Of a DNA stretch of 64,000 nucleotides, positions 46,796 to 59,350 are shown piece after piece (position 1 is the stretch's first letter; each line of letters begins with the position of its first letter). Source of the DNA: Capra hircus (lineage: Eukaryota; Chordata; Mammalia; Artiodactyla; Bovidae). The notes beneath the pieces were generated by a model, which was given only the letters and a program-made list of their open reading frames with translations, did not search any database and was not told where the DNA came from. A program made the translations under genes and the position numbers. The stretch covers positions 14,402,001 through 14,466,000 of the forward strand of contig NC_030813.1 in the NCBI RefSeq assembly GCF_001704415.2. The letters run 5' to 3'.

Positions 46796-48423
46796 CAATA
46801 TAAGTGGCTATGGGAGTGAGATGTGAGGCATTTTCATAGAACTAAAGGGAATCTAGGCAAAAAAAACAATGTTGCTCTCTTAGGAAAAATAGCATGGTGT
46901 GATAATGATAATATCCTAATAAAATTTATGTGGCCAATCTCTCTAAAGAATTCAGAGAAAATTTCTATTGTTCTTTTCATCTTTTCTGTTAAGATTTCAA
47001 GGAGTTTGAGATTTCCATTAGGTAAGCAATGAAAACTAAAATTAGGCTTATTTGGAAAATGGAGAAATTGTGATACGTTTATGTCAAGTGATTTGTTCAG
47101 CAATGCAAAACAGATCAGTGAGAGCTAGAACTAAAATATGCTTTATAATTTTCCTGCTTTTTACTTTTCATTATGTATCTCTTACTAGTTCTTTTTTCTC
47201 ATAGGCTAAAATGTTGCAAACAAATGAGATTATTTTTAAAGAATTTGTTATGTAGCATGCTTGGAAAGTTAAAACATATAAAAAGGTCAAGGAAATAAGC
47301 CCTCTTTTTATACTATTTAAAAATCAGGGATAGAGATAGGTTTTAATTTACAGTCAAAGTATCTCAAGGACCACACACAATCTGCAATGCAATACACATA
47401 GCAGATTGTTAATCAGTGCTTGCACAAAAAGTTCATACATGAAATGGGTTAGTCATGAAAAAATATGACATTTACATAAAATAAAATAAGTTTTCATGTT
47501 CAAAATTACTCCCCCATTTGTTTATGTGTAATACGTAACAGGCAATAAATTAGTTACTCTGAACACAAGGCCCATTTCATGCTCTCAATGAGCTTATAGT
47601 CATGTCAGAGAAACACACAATAAAAAGTCAATTTATTCGTAGACTATAAAGTCCTGTGACCTAGGTAAGCCCGCACTCTCTGGTGGAATGTCCATAGGAT
47701 CCTGGAGGAAGCAAAGTCTGGTGGGTTTTAGGCTTTCCAGAAAGAGGTAAGAGAATGTCCATCCCAGAAAAGAGCACTAGGGGCAATAACTCACTGTGCA
47801 GGGAACAGAAAGTTCGAGAAATATTTATGCCTCGTGGACACACACACATTGAATATCTTTGCATTTTAATTAACTAAGGCATCTTGAAGAACATTTTGAG
47901 AGTTTTACTACAGGCACAGTTTGTGGGAGATTTGATATGCTGACATGCCACCATCATCCATGTCTTCTTCTGGTGGACATCCCCAGGTGCCAAAGCCTGG
48001 AAGGATGGGAAGTTAACCATTGAGAGTCACCTCTGAATCCCAGCAGCCTGAACTTGCATGAGATTTCTATGAACAGTCCTAAAAGACCACATCCCACTAG
48101 TTCAGTAGACGCTGCCATCCGGCGTGACCCTGGAGACCTTGGGTAGCCTTGCCTGAGCATTCGTGTGTCTGTCGCTAGCTCAGTAACTGTCAAGGCGCAT
48201 TGGTAGCTGCCAGAACTTCCTGGCCCAGGAGAATAGCTCTGGCAGAACTCTCTTGAATACAGTTCCCCTGCAGCCTCCCTGTGCCCACACTCCTGAAGAT
48301 TCTAAGGCATGTCCCCCACACCCACCCAGTGCTGGGGCTCTGGGAGTTTTTCCTGGGGTCCTTGTGGAAGTCCCATTCCTCTAGCATTGTAGAACATTCT
48401 TGCCCTAAATCTCTGTCTACTGT
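46796..48423. other. Unique interval with a GC-richer block
   Basis: It holds a probable L2 scrap (about 47540-47620) and an unidentified GC-richer block at about 47950-48390. Two adjacent minus-strand frames, 48387-48190 and 48193-47954, cover that block but show no domain. Confidence 0.4.
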
Positions 48424-48638
48424 GGTTGCTGTTTAGTTACTAAGTCATGCCAGACTCTTTTGCAACCCCGTGAACTGTAGCCTGCCAGGCTTCCATGTCC
48501 ATAGGATTTTTCAGGCAGGAATAAAGGAATAGGTTGCCATTTCCTTCTCCAGGGGACCTTCCCAACCCAGGAAGGAATGAACTCAAGTCCCCTGCTTGGC
48601 AGGCAGATTCTTTATTGCTGAGCCACCCAGGAAGCCCA
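48424..48638 (-). mobile_element. Bov-tA SINE
   Basis: The body is at the left and the head at the right ('ttgctgagccacccaggaag'). It is older, with few CpGs. No clear target duplication is seen. Confidence 0.9.
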
Positions 48639-51600
48639 AATAGATTTTTTATTTTATTTTTTAGATTTTTTGAATCTTTAAAATTTCTTGGTGTTCTGTG
48701 TAACAAATTGACTAGCTAATTGTTCTGTTTTCAGTTGTGATACACACACTAACCAATAATAGTCTCTTCCATATGAAAGGCAACCATTCCAGGCAAACGA
48801 TGAAGACAACTAAAGAGAATTCTAGAAGACTGAAAGTACTGAGACACTTGCATGATAATCTGCATGTAGCTAAATTTCAGTTCTGAAAGCATTAGATAAA
48901 GATTGCAAGAGAATTTCTTCAGAATTTTGGCCAAAACTGGTGGCATTTTGTCTTCTCTAGTCCTGTCCACTGACAACATGAAGTGAAACTATTTAAGAGG
49001 CACCAATTTTGTTATTTTATAAAAAGGAGACTTTAAATCACCACGAGTCTGAGTAATGAATAAGCTATTCAAGACAGTCAGCCAAGATTATTTCTATTCA
49101 TTCTTGATTATGATTATATTATAGATTACATAATAAATAAAACATAATATAAAATCAGAAAGTGAAGCATGCAAGACAGCACGCATCACGTTATAATTAC
49201 TATGGTATCATGGACGAATGACAGGCATACAATTTTCTGCTGAAGACAAATCTCTATACATGACTCAAGATATAAATATCAAACTCAGGTCTAAATTATA
49301 TCTGTAGATTCACTATCTGGGCTTCAGTCTCTTTTCTTTAGTAACTTACCCATAACCAAAGAAATATAAATAAAACAAGACACTCTAGGCCTTCAGTGGG
49401 AAGTGAGGCTAAAAAGAGCTCTGGCAAAATGTCTCTCTCCATAGCTGTCTCTTTACTTTCCACCGAAGTCTCAACAGACGCTTTGGCTACTTTCAACATA
49501 CTTTCCTGTGGGCACATCACCAACTGCAGCTGCAAAGCCAGCTTCCCAGGTCGGGCATCACATTTGCTCTACTGAGCGTGATGTGCTTAAGAGACTAACA
49601 CTATCAAACTGTTGCTGTTGTCTCATATCTAGGGAGTCTAGGCTTATGGCATGCTTGATAGGGAAAAATACACTGATGGAAATACATCGGTGTTTCTGGG
49701 GGAAAAGCAAGGACTCAATGGGAGGGGGATTTTTAAAAATGGAAAACATTCTAATCTCCATTCGTTGATGTTTCTGACAGTTTGAAACAATGAGAGTAGA
49801 CTGCAGAATTGGTATGCTCTGGGAGATTCTTTAGGACTTGGGTAGAACTGGTTGGGTCTTGCTTACTGATTGATAAGAATTATTCTATCACACTGCACTT
49901 ACGAGGTTTTAACAATTCTATTATTTATCCTCTTTCAACAGTAACTCCACCTCATGTACTGTATTGATATCCATACAGTATAGAATGATTTGAATTAATA
50001 AAAAAAGGAGGCATTTTCCAGGTGATATGAACTGGCATAGTCTAGTGAGTCACCTGAAACTTTCAATTCGTGAAATAATGTTAGTAGCCCAAGATGTTTC
50101 TAGATGAAGAGAAAAACAGATTGGCAAACTAATAATAAGTGTGTATATAAATACTAAGGGAAAAGTGGGGTTGAGAGTGACCTACCACTTCAGTACAGAG
50201 CGGAAGTTTGAATCACCACATTATAGACAAGTCAATGTTCAAAGATGAGAACGTTTAGTTGAATTCAGCTTCCTTTAGTTGAATAAGATAAGACACAGAG
50301 GAATAGCAGGTAAGGAAACAGATTCCAAAGCATCCACAAGCCCCAGTAAATAGCTGTAATAGCATGTTGAAAGACATCATACTACTGATTGTTGGTATGA
50401 TAGTGCAGTTTCAATACAATTAGTTAAAATGTGAAAAATGTCACTTGCTTTGTCCCCATGATGTTAAGATGTCTCTTTGCCATTTTCTCATGAATTACAG
50501 TAAATGCCTCATTAAACTATAGACTTTCCAGGATGTTTCATATAAATAAATTTTTACTGGACTTAGTCCAGGTATTTTTAATCATAAATATTCATAGAAA
50601 CATACTTATTTGTCTGCCACTTAATTAATCATGTTTGATTTAAGATGACAATGCACATGAATAAACCAAAAATATCTCCTCTAAGTCTTTCATATTTAGT
50701 GTTATGCTTCAACTAGATTTTAATACACCCTTAAGTTTTCTCTAATAAGGAGTTTATCTTATAGCAGACCCACCTGTTTGTCACATATTATCATTTTATT
50801 TTCCTGATTGAGATGAAATGCTATTCACAAGATTCAATTTCTAAAATAGCCTTTTGGCGATAGGTTGGAGCCTTTTGCAAAAGGTTGGAACATTTTTATA
50901 TCTTATCTTGTGCCCATTGCACTATGTGTTATTACACTGTATACGCAATTTATGTATGCATTTGTTAGGTGGACTCCAGGAAAAGGAAGAAAAAAAGAAA
51001 GCTTCAAATGAGCGATTTTCAGGTCCATACTTTCCTTGGAAAGCAATATGGGGAGGGACACCAGCCTCTTTGTGAGATTGCATTATGATCTAGTGACCCT
51101 GAAAATAGGGTCAGAAGGAGGTCTCTCTGCTAACTGGAAAACTAATCAATATAATTCAATGTAAGGACTGGTGCACCCAAATCACATAACTTCTCTCCTT
51201 TTCTGTTCCCCTCCACTACCAACCCTGACAGCCAACCTCCTCCACCTCATGGTTATCCCTGCCATGACTCATATACTCACAGTCCCACATGTAGGCAAAT
51301 GCTCACCAAAAAATTGTAAGAATCTTATATTTTTCGTTAGCTGTATAGAAATCAAGAACTTTCAGTTGAATGTCATTTTCATATTCAACTTGTTTGGACT
51401 GAGACTTATTTGTTGGAAATGAGATTTAATCTACTTAAAGCAGTAACTTGGGAATGCAGCTTCTGTTTCAAGGTCAGATAAAGGTATAGAATTGTGTTTT
51501 TCTTTAATAGATCAACATTATTGCTGATACCAAAATCCAGCTATTTAGATTTGTAGCAGATTATCAGAGAAACTTCTCTATGGACTGGTTTGCATTTGAT

Positions 51601-53346
51601 TCAGATCAGGTACCGTTGCTGAGAAGGAGAGCAAAACAAAGGGTAAAAGGTCACTAGTGACTAATTTTCTGAAAACTAGCAGCTTGTGTAAGTAATAGAA
51701 CATTTATTGCCTTTCGATGTTGTCCCAGCAATGAGCGAGAAAATCCATAAGAATTCCCAGCCCTAGCCTTTATTAAGGCATAGCCCTGGATTAGTTTAAT
51801 GTGCAATTTAAAGTCATTGCCTGCCAATAGTTTGCTTACCTTTCCTAAGTAGGGCCATTTTCCATCTCCACTCCCCCAATCAAGTTGTCAAAAAGATTAA
51901 AAAAAAAAAAGAGGTGTCCTTTTTTTAATCATTTGAGAAAGAATCATTTTCCAATCGAAGGTATGCATTTATATCTTTTTATATAGTATAAATTCTGGTA
52001 AAATGACCAACTCCATGTGAAGCTCTAATTATTCCCATAAATTCACCAGCGTGGAAGATGAGGCCTTTTTCCTTTGTGCCCATCTGCTTCCTGCCCAGGT
52101 TGGCCAGTCCTTTTGATTCCAGAGCTTGTGAAACATTTACATATCCCAGAACTATTTTATTTAATACTTTAAAGTATAATTACAATGCCAAAGTAATTTT
52201 TAAGACTAAAAGTGTTTTTAAGCTAGATTAATTTTAAATATTTAGAAAAGAGTGAGTCTTAACATTAACACCATCAGATAAGTGGATAAGAAAGAAAACT
52301 AACAGTATTTGATGCTAAGCAGTGTGTATTCTCTCTGAATCCACTCAGCAGCTTCATAAAGTAGGCTACATTATCATCTTTTTCAGGATGAGCAAACTGT
52401 AATTCTGGAAGCTTCATAAACTAGCCAGAGTCTCAGAACTAAGAGAATTAGTCAATTTTGCTGTAACCCAAATATCCCTAATTCTTTTTACATGACTCTA
52501 TGCGGTCTTCCAGAAGTATGTTGTGGGTCAGAAAATCCTTCAGGCTTCTGATAATGTCTTTTATTAAACTAGATCTTTTCAAACCTCTGAAGCATGTTTA
52601 AAAATGCCAACAAACTTTTTTTAAGTATTTAAAACAGTGCTGAGTCCAAGCTCATAGAAAGTAAAGAGCAAGTTTTATAAATAGAGGGTTTATAAAGGAA
52701 GTTTATTTTCTTCGGACATTTACTCAAGAAAATGAAAATCAACGTATGAATGCAGGTATCAAATGAAGCAGAAAAACAAACAAACAAAACTGTGCTGATG
52801 CTTCTTTGCTGCTAATTTTCCTGATAGAAGTTATTTTTAAACAATGTTAAAAATTTGTAAGTTATAGTTCAATATTATTAAAATGATATTTCAGAGTTAG
52901 ATATGTGTTTTGCCAAAATCATGAAAATAACAATGGGGTTGGAACCTGGGTTTAATAATGTTGGTATCCTTGTTACCGCATATAGTTCTTGGTACATAGA
53001 AGGTGCTTTATGTCTGGGGCTGTATGTAATGGTCAATGAAATACATACCCCCACCTAAAAAGTCATTGTAAGCCTTCATACATTTGAAAGCTGTAATACA
53101 GAGTATTAAAAAAAAATGTCAGAACTGTTCCCCCTTAGTTTGAACTAAGGTGCTAACACAAAAGACATCAGATCTCAAACTAAGATAAATTTCTAGTACA
53201 GATTTTTGAAAAGAAGTGTTTTAGAGCTGGGTGGATTGGAGGGGGGATCCTATTTGAAACAACTTTAGCCTAACAATGGGCTCTTCTTTAGAAAGAGCTA
53301 GATAAATGAATTAAATGAGACAGTATGTATAACTTAAAGTGAAGAC
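48639..53346. other. Long unique AT-rich interval
   Basis: It holds a MIR (about 52320-52500), a short L2/MIR-like tail at about 52968-53010, and an exon-like open segment at 49350-49505 (see findings). No recognised gene is seen. Confidence 0.4.
52320..52500 (-). repeat. MIR SINE, ancient
   Basis: Reverse-complement MIR order: 'acattatcatctttttcagg', 'atgagcaaactgtaattc', 'aactagccagagtctcag'. It is strongly diverged. Confidence 0.6.
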
Positions 53347-53357
53347 AATGCTGTCTG

Positions 53358-54966
53358 CATCTCTTGGGGATGGTCTTGAGACCATCAATGCACAAGACTG
53401 CACACGATGGTGCAATACTGCACAATTGAACATGATGGTGTGCTCACTCACCTAGAGCCAGACATCCTGGAATGTAAAGTCAAGTGGGCCTTAGGAAGCA
53501 TCACTACAAACAAAGCCAGTGGAGAAGATGGAATTCCAGTTGAGCTATTTCAAATTCTAAAAGATGATGCTATGAAAGTGCTGCGCTTGATATGCCAGCA
53601 TATTTGGAAAACTCAACAGTGGGCACAGGACTAAAAAGGGTCAATTTTTATTCCAATCCCAAAGAAAGGCATTATCAAAGAATGCTTAAACTACCACACA
53701 ATTACACTCATCTCATACTCTAGCAAAGCAATGCTCAAAATTCTCCAAGCCATGCTTCAACAGTGCATGAACCGTGAACTTCCAAATGTTGAAGCTGGAT
53801 TTAGAAAAGGCAAAGGAAGCAGAGATCAAATTGCCAACATCTGTTGGATCATCGAAAAAGCAAGAGAGTTCTAGAAAAACATCTACTTCTGCTTTATTGA
53901 CTATGCCAAAGCCTTTGACTGTGTGGATCAAAATAAACTGTGGAAAATTCTGAAAGATAGATGGGAACACCAGACCACCTGACCTGCCTCTTGAGAAATC
54001 TGTATGAAGATCAAGAAGCAACAGTTAGAACTGGACATGGAACAACAGAATGGTTCCAAATTGGGAAAGGAGTACGTCAAGGCTGTATATTGTCACTCTG
54101 CTTATTAAACTTATACACAGAGTACATCATGTGAAATGCCGGGCTGGATGAAGCACTAGCTGGAATCAAGACTGCCTGGAGAAATATCAATAACCTCAGA
54201 TATGCAGATGACACCACACTTACGGCAGACAGCAAAGAAGAACTAAAGAGCCTTTTGATGAAAGTGAAAGAGGAGAGTGAAAAAATTGGCTTGAAACTCA
54301 AAATTCAGAAAACTAAGATCATAACATCCAGTCGCATCATTTCATGGCAAATGGATGGAGAAACAATGGAAACTGACAGACTTTATTTTCTTGGGCTCCA
54401 AAATCACTGCAGATGATGACTGCAGCCATGAAATTAAAAGACACTTGCTCTGTGGAAGAGAAGTTATGGCCAACCTAGACAGCATTTTTAGAAAGCTTTG
54501 CCAACAAAGGTCCGTCTGGTCAAAGCTATGGTTTTTCCAGTAGTCAGGTATGGATGTGAGAGTTGGACTATAAAGAAAGCTGAATGCCAAAGAACTGATG
54601 GTTTTGAACTTTGGTGTTGGAGAAGACTCCTGAGAGTCCCTTGGACTGCAAGGAGATCCAACCAGTCCATCCTAAATGAAATCAGTGCTGAATATTCATT
54701 GGAAGGACTGATGCTGAAGCTGAAACTCCAGTACTTTGCCACCTGATGCGAAGAACTGACTCATTTGAAAAGACCCTGAAGCTAGGAAAGATAGAAGGCA
54801 GAAGAAGAAGGGGACGACAGAGGATGAGATGGTTGGACGGCATCACCGACTCAATGGACATTAGTTTGAGTAAGCTCTGGGAGTTGGTGATGGACAAGAA
54901 AGCCTGGCATGCTGCAGTCCATGGGGTCGCAAAGAGTCGATACGAATGAGCAACTGAACTGAACTG
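53358..54966 (+). mobile_element. BovB LINE, 1.6 kb, with perfect target duplication
   Basis: AATGCTGTCTG lies at 53347-53357 and 54967-54977, which fixes both ends. The first 70 bases are unlike the BovB I know; clear homology starts near 53428. It covers the RT domain from NKASGEDGIP to the C-terminus. YADD is at 54201-54212. Stops include TAA at 53632-53634 (where tryptophan is expected) and TAG near 53871. The tail is ACTGAACTGAA. It is dead, but cleanly delimited. Confidence 0.95.
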
Positions 54967-55555
54967 AATGCTGTCTGACATTTAAAAACTGGACACCTTG
55001 AGCAGTAACAAAGGAAGATTAAACCCTCTTGACTCTCAATCTTGGTGGATCCATTAAACACTAGAATACTGGCCCGACTATGTTATTTATTCGAATGCTC
55101 TATCAGAGACCACATTTACCAACAGCTCAAGCAAGAAAAAAGAGTGTTTCTCTCACTTCATCCTGGAGGGAAGCAGCTCATCTCTGCTGTTCAAGGATGT
55201 CTTGTCTATTAACACTGAGTTTTTAAGGTACTTTTGAGGATGGCTTGCTGCTGCTTTGTTAGGCCATCAGTGGGGAGGGAGGTGAAACAAAGCAAACATG
55301 ATGGGAATTCAGATCATGAGAAGGTTTCTGCTACATCAGAGAATACTTAGTACTGTGGATAACATTTTCATTAGCTTTAAAGTTTGTGTACATGTTCCTG
55401 TGGCTGGAGGAACAGTGGGAGACTCAAGAGGTAGTAAGAGCATAACAAGATGTCATGAAGATAGAGAAGTAGATAAATGCAATGCTGATTTGAGGAAGAC
55501 AAGTCTTTCTGGCTTGTCTACAGAGGTTGTCTGTGCATAAATTGTGTTCCAGCTA

Positions 55556-55795
55556 ACTTTAAAACAATCTATTCTACTGTTGATGGGTATTTGGATAGTT
55601 TCCAGCTTTTGGCTAATGCAGACAATGCTGCTATGAGTGTTTGAGTATATGTCCTCAGGTAAACATATGTACACATTTCTGATGGGTATATAAAACTAAG
55701 GATAGCTTGGTCACAGGATACAGATAGTTTCTACTTTACTAGATATATTTATCAGCCATTTTGATATACTCCTTTGTAGTGTGTATATTTAGAAA
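55556..55795 (-). repeat. Old L1 ORF2 3'-end fragment
   Basis: The minus strand resembles the ORF2 end common to mammalian L1: 'gttgatgggtatttggatag' and 'gacaatgctgctatgag' on the plus strand are the diagnostic blocks. It is diverged. Confidence 0.65.
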
Positions 55796-56099
55796 AAATT
55801 TTACCCACTTTTTATTGCTTTCTTTTTGTTTTTAACTTCCCATTCACTTATAGGAGCAGTACATTGTCAGAGGACTTCTAAAAATTATCTTAGAGGGTCT
55901 GTAAAACCTGTGGGATGAACTTGAAATTCTATACAGGTCTGGGAAAGAAAGTGTCAACATAGTTCAATAAGGAGTGTCAGGAAAGAATTTTTTCATGATT
56001 AAATCATACTTAGCCCAACTCATCTAATAAAATAGTTATCCTGGTACACATTTTATATTTATACTAAACATTTATGTATATACACATATTTTGTTTATT

Positions 56100-56345
56100 T
56101 ACCAAAATGAGATTGCATTACAGACACCAGTTTCTTTTTCACTTAATTTACCTTATTTTGCGGACATCTCTCCAGTTAAACACATAGGCATGTTTCATAT
56201 TGTAAATATTAACTTGATGCCCTTGTTTTATTATAATTCATGGAACCATTCTTTTACTGATGAGAGTTTAGGTTGTTGCTGAATTTTTGTCCTCACCATG
56301 TTGCTATAAGTATTCTTGCACATATATTCTCCTATGTAAATGTGT
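56100..56345 (-). repeat. Old L1 3'-end fragment
   Basis: 'ggacatctctccagttaaac', 'cattcttttactgatgag' and 'ttgctataagtattcttgc' recapitulate the L1 ORF2 end again. It may be a separate copy from the one at 55.6 kb, because it repeats the same consensus region. Confidence 0.55.
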
Positions 56346-56375
56346 ATGTACATATGTGTATTATACGTTTGTGTT

Positions 56376-56568
56376 ATGGTGCTGTCATGTCTGACTATTT
56401 GGCTGTAGCCTGCCAGGATCCTCTGTCCATGGAATTTTTCAGGCAAGAATACTGGAGTGGGTTACCATTTTCTCCTCCAGATCTTCTCAATCCAGGGATC
56501 AAACCTACATCTCTTGTTCTTCTGCACTGACGGACAGATTCTTTACCACTGAGCCGCCAGAGAAGTTC
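56376..56568 (-). mobile_element. Bov-tA SINE, diverged
   Basis: The body is at the left ('tgtcatgtctgactatttgg') and the head at the right ('ctttaccactgagccgccag'). About 15 bases are lost within the body and again between body and head. Confidence 0.85.
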
Positions 56569-57389
56569 CACGCACGTGTGTGTGTCTGTGTGTGTATACA
56601 TATGTATGAAGAATTTTATAACAACAGTGTATTTTGTTGTAATTGTTGTTAATTGCCATGTATTAAATTCCCAAAGTCAGGTTGCTTTATCAATATTTGT
56701 ATCAATGTTTATGCCCTTGGCTCAAACACATTGTTTAAGTACTCTAGTTCAGGAAGATCACTTAGCCTCATATATTATGAAAAGAGTAGATGAAATAGCT
56801 CTCATAATGATCAATTCTCATGCACTTTCTGATTTTCTTCCACATTCCTCACTTTTACACTGGTATATATTTGAAAACCTCTTTGTGATTGTGCTAAACA
56901 GGAATCTTATAGCCAAAGTGGCATGGTTTCTCTTCAGATTAGGAATGCAGTAAGTGTGGTCTGGAAGCAAATTTACTCTTTTTAAATGATTTCTGGGTAA
57001 AACATATAATAACAGGCTGCATTTGCTTCTGACTTGCATTTGCTTCTGAACAGCTAGTTCAGACTGGTACTGACTAGAGGGTTCATGTTGAAATCAGCCC
57101 ACATGTACTCACTAAGATTAAAAAAAACTGCAGGCAAAATATTGCTTTTAAAAAATCTGTGTTACTCAACCTTTAGACTTTTTAAATTTAATTTGTGTCA
57201 GGTTTACAATGGGCATATCCCATAGATGTTTCTATTTATGTCTTTCTTTCTCTTACTAATATAAAATTTTGATACGTGATGAAGGAAAAATTGTAAGACA
57301 AGATGTTTAGAATTTTTAAGTAGCTGTCTGTTGAACTGCAGAGCAACATATGGGTCATCTGCTTGTGTTCCTCCTATATCTGCCTATTC

Positions 57390-57870
57390 CTCCAACAGCA
57401 ACTTCCACTAAATCTTCTTTTGCTTCTGTTGGCTGTAGAGTATTGGTCTTCATTCAGCTTCTTGAACATACCAACTCTTTGGGTTCAAGGCCTTGGCATA
57501 TGCTATTTCCACCCCTGGAAAACTCTCCTTCTTTCTGTCTTCCTAAATTCTTTCCATCTGATTAATCTCCTCCTATCTTTCATATCTTGACTCAGACATT
57601 ATTTCCAAGGAAGGCTTTCCTAAGCCCCCTAAACTGTGCCAACTTTCTGTCATACTCTTTCAACGCATGTTAACCCATTTCTTCATAATACTTATCTCAG
57701 TTTATAATAATATCTATTATCTGTGTGATTATTTGATTTATAGCTATCTTCTCATAAGCTTATGAGAGGTTTCTATTTTTTCCTTATTAATGTATCCCAG
57801 GAATTTAGTACGATGTCTTTCATATGGTAAGAATTCAATAAATATTTGCAGAAAAAATAAAATATATTCA
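57390..57870 (+). repeat. L2 LINE 3' end
   Basis: L2 order is visible on the plus strand: 'ttggcatatgctatttcc', 'ctggaaaactctcc', 'caaggaaggctttcctaag', a 'catactctttc' region and a final 'gaattcaataaatatttgc'. AATAAA is at the end. It is ancient. Confidence 0.65.
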
Positions 57871-59007
57871 TACTTTCCTTGGGCTTTCCTAGATCCATTT
57901 TGAGATAATATGATCTTCTAAATGGAATGTGCAATGGAGGGATTTGTGTAGTTCTATGTCGGGAAAGGCTCTCTTTATAAAAAAAAAATCAATAAATAAA
58001 ATATGTCTATATCAAGATAAAATAGGAAAACATTGATATCAGAAAGGCTACTCACATGAGTGAAAAAAGCTATTCAAAATTTATTCAGTTCTCAGTGATG
58101 TTCTAAATGAGGACTAAGGGTGACATATATAGGGGTCCACCAACATTTCACTGGACTTCCTGACCTTGACATTGACAAAGAGAACTTACTTGAAGGGTTG
58201 GGATGCAATAAAATCCTACAGCAGCTAGACAGAGAAAATCTTTCTAAATACTTGAGTGTACTTTTGTATTTCAGACATTGGTAGAAGCTTGGCTTCCTGG
58301 AGGAAATAAATGTGGGTGGAACGCACTGAACAAGACACATTGTGGTGTTAGGAGTCTAGCAGAAGCTGTACCACCTGGAGGCAGCAGCCCATTTAAGAGT
58401 TTTGAATTTCACACAGAGTCCCTAGAAAGCCACTAAAGATATTAAAGTGAGAAGTATATGGTAAGACTTATGTTTTGCAAAGATTTTTGGCTGCTTTATG
58501 AGAGTAAGCAAACATTCATTCAAGGAAGCATGTTGAGAGGTAAAAGATGATGGTAGACAGGGATCATGTGGCCACAGTAAATACAGAGAGAAATAGATAC
58601 AGTTGAGGGGAAAATATCAATGATGAATCTTAGATTTGTATCTTGAGGAAATGAGTAGATTAAGTAACTGACACAATTTGCTGCAAAGAAAGTGAGTCAA
58701 GAAAAAATAAGATTAGGGAAAAAAAATCAAGAGTAGATTCTGAGCAAAATACCTATTAGACATCCAACTGAATCTATGGATGTGAGGCACAGATGAACGA
58801 TCTATACTGGAGATACAAAAGTAAGTAACACTCACATGTGAACATCACTCACAATGATGGTGCAGAGGAGACTGGGAAGGGGTTGCAAATGCATTGGTAG
58901 GGAAGGTGAGAAATATGTCATCACAAAGAGGGAACGGTCATGTTTGGCAAATTATGGGGAGTAAAATGTAAGATGGAAATAGGAAAAAAATGCTATTTTA
59001 TTTTGGA

Positions 59008-59350
59008 TCTTTGTCAGCTTGGGCTGACATAACAGAATATCATAGACTGGGTGACTGAGACAACAGAAATTTATGTTCTCAGAGTTCTGGAATCTAGAAA
59101 TCCAGGAGTTCAGCACTATTCATTGTGAAACTCCCACTTCAGTCTTTAGATGGTCATATTTTCACCATAGCCTCATGTGGCTGAGGAATCATTTCTCTCA
59201 CGTCTCTTTTATAAGGACACTGATTTCGTTCATGAGGACCCTTCCTGCGTGAACTAATTACTTCCCCCAAATCCCACCTCCAAATACCTTAGCACTGAGG
59301 ATTAAAGTTTCAATATATGGATTTTGAGAAAACAAATTCAATCCATAGCA
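59008..59350 (-). mobile_element. MaLR-type LTR (MLT1-like)
   Basis: On the plus strand it reads as the reverse complement of a MaLR LTR: 'gacataacagaatatcatag', 'actgggtgactgagacaaca', 'gaaatttatgttctcagag', 'cttttataaggacactgat', 'cccacctccaaatacc'. It is a solitary, ancient LTR. Confidence 0.75.

Larger units (their letters stand above)
54978..56375. other. Unique sequence and old L1 pieces
   Basis: About 54978-55555 holds nothing recognisable. Two ancient minus-strand L1 fragments follow (listed separately). Confidence 0.45.

Noticed and set aside
56576..56953. A 125-codon plus-strand frame
   Set aside because: It starts inside a TG microsatellite and has no recognisable features.
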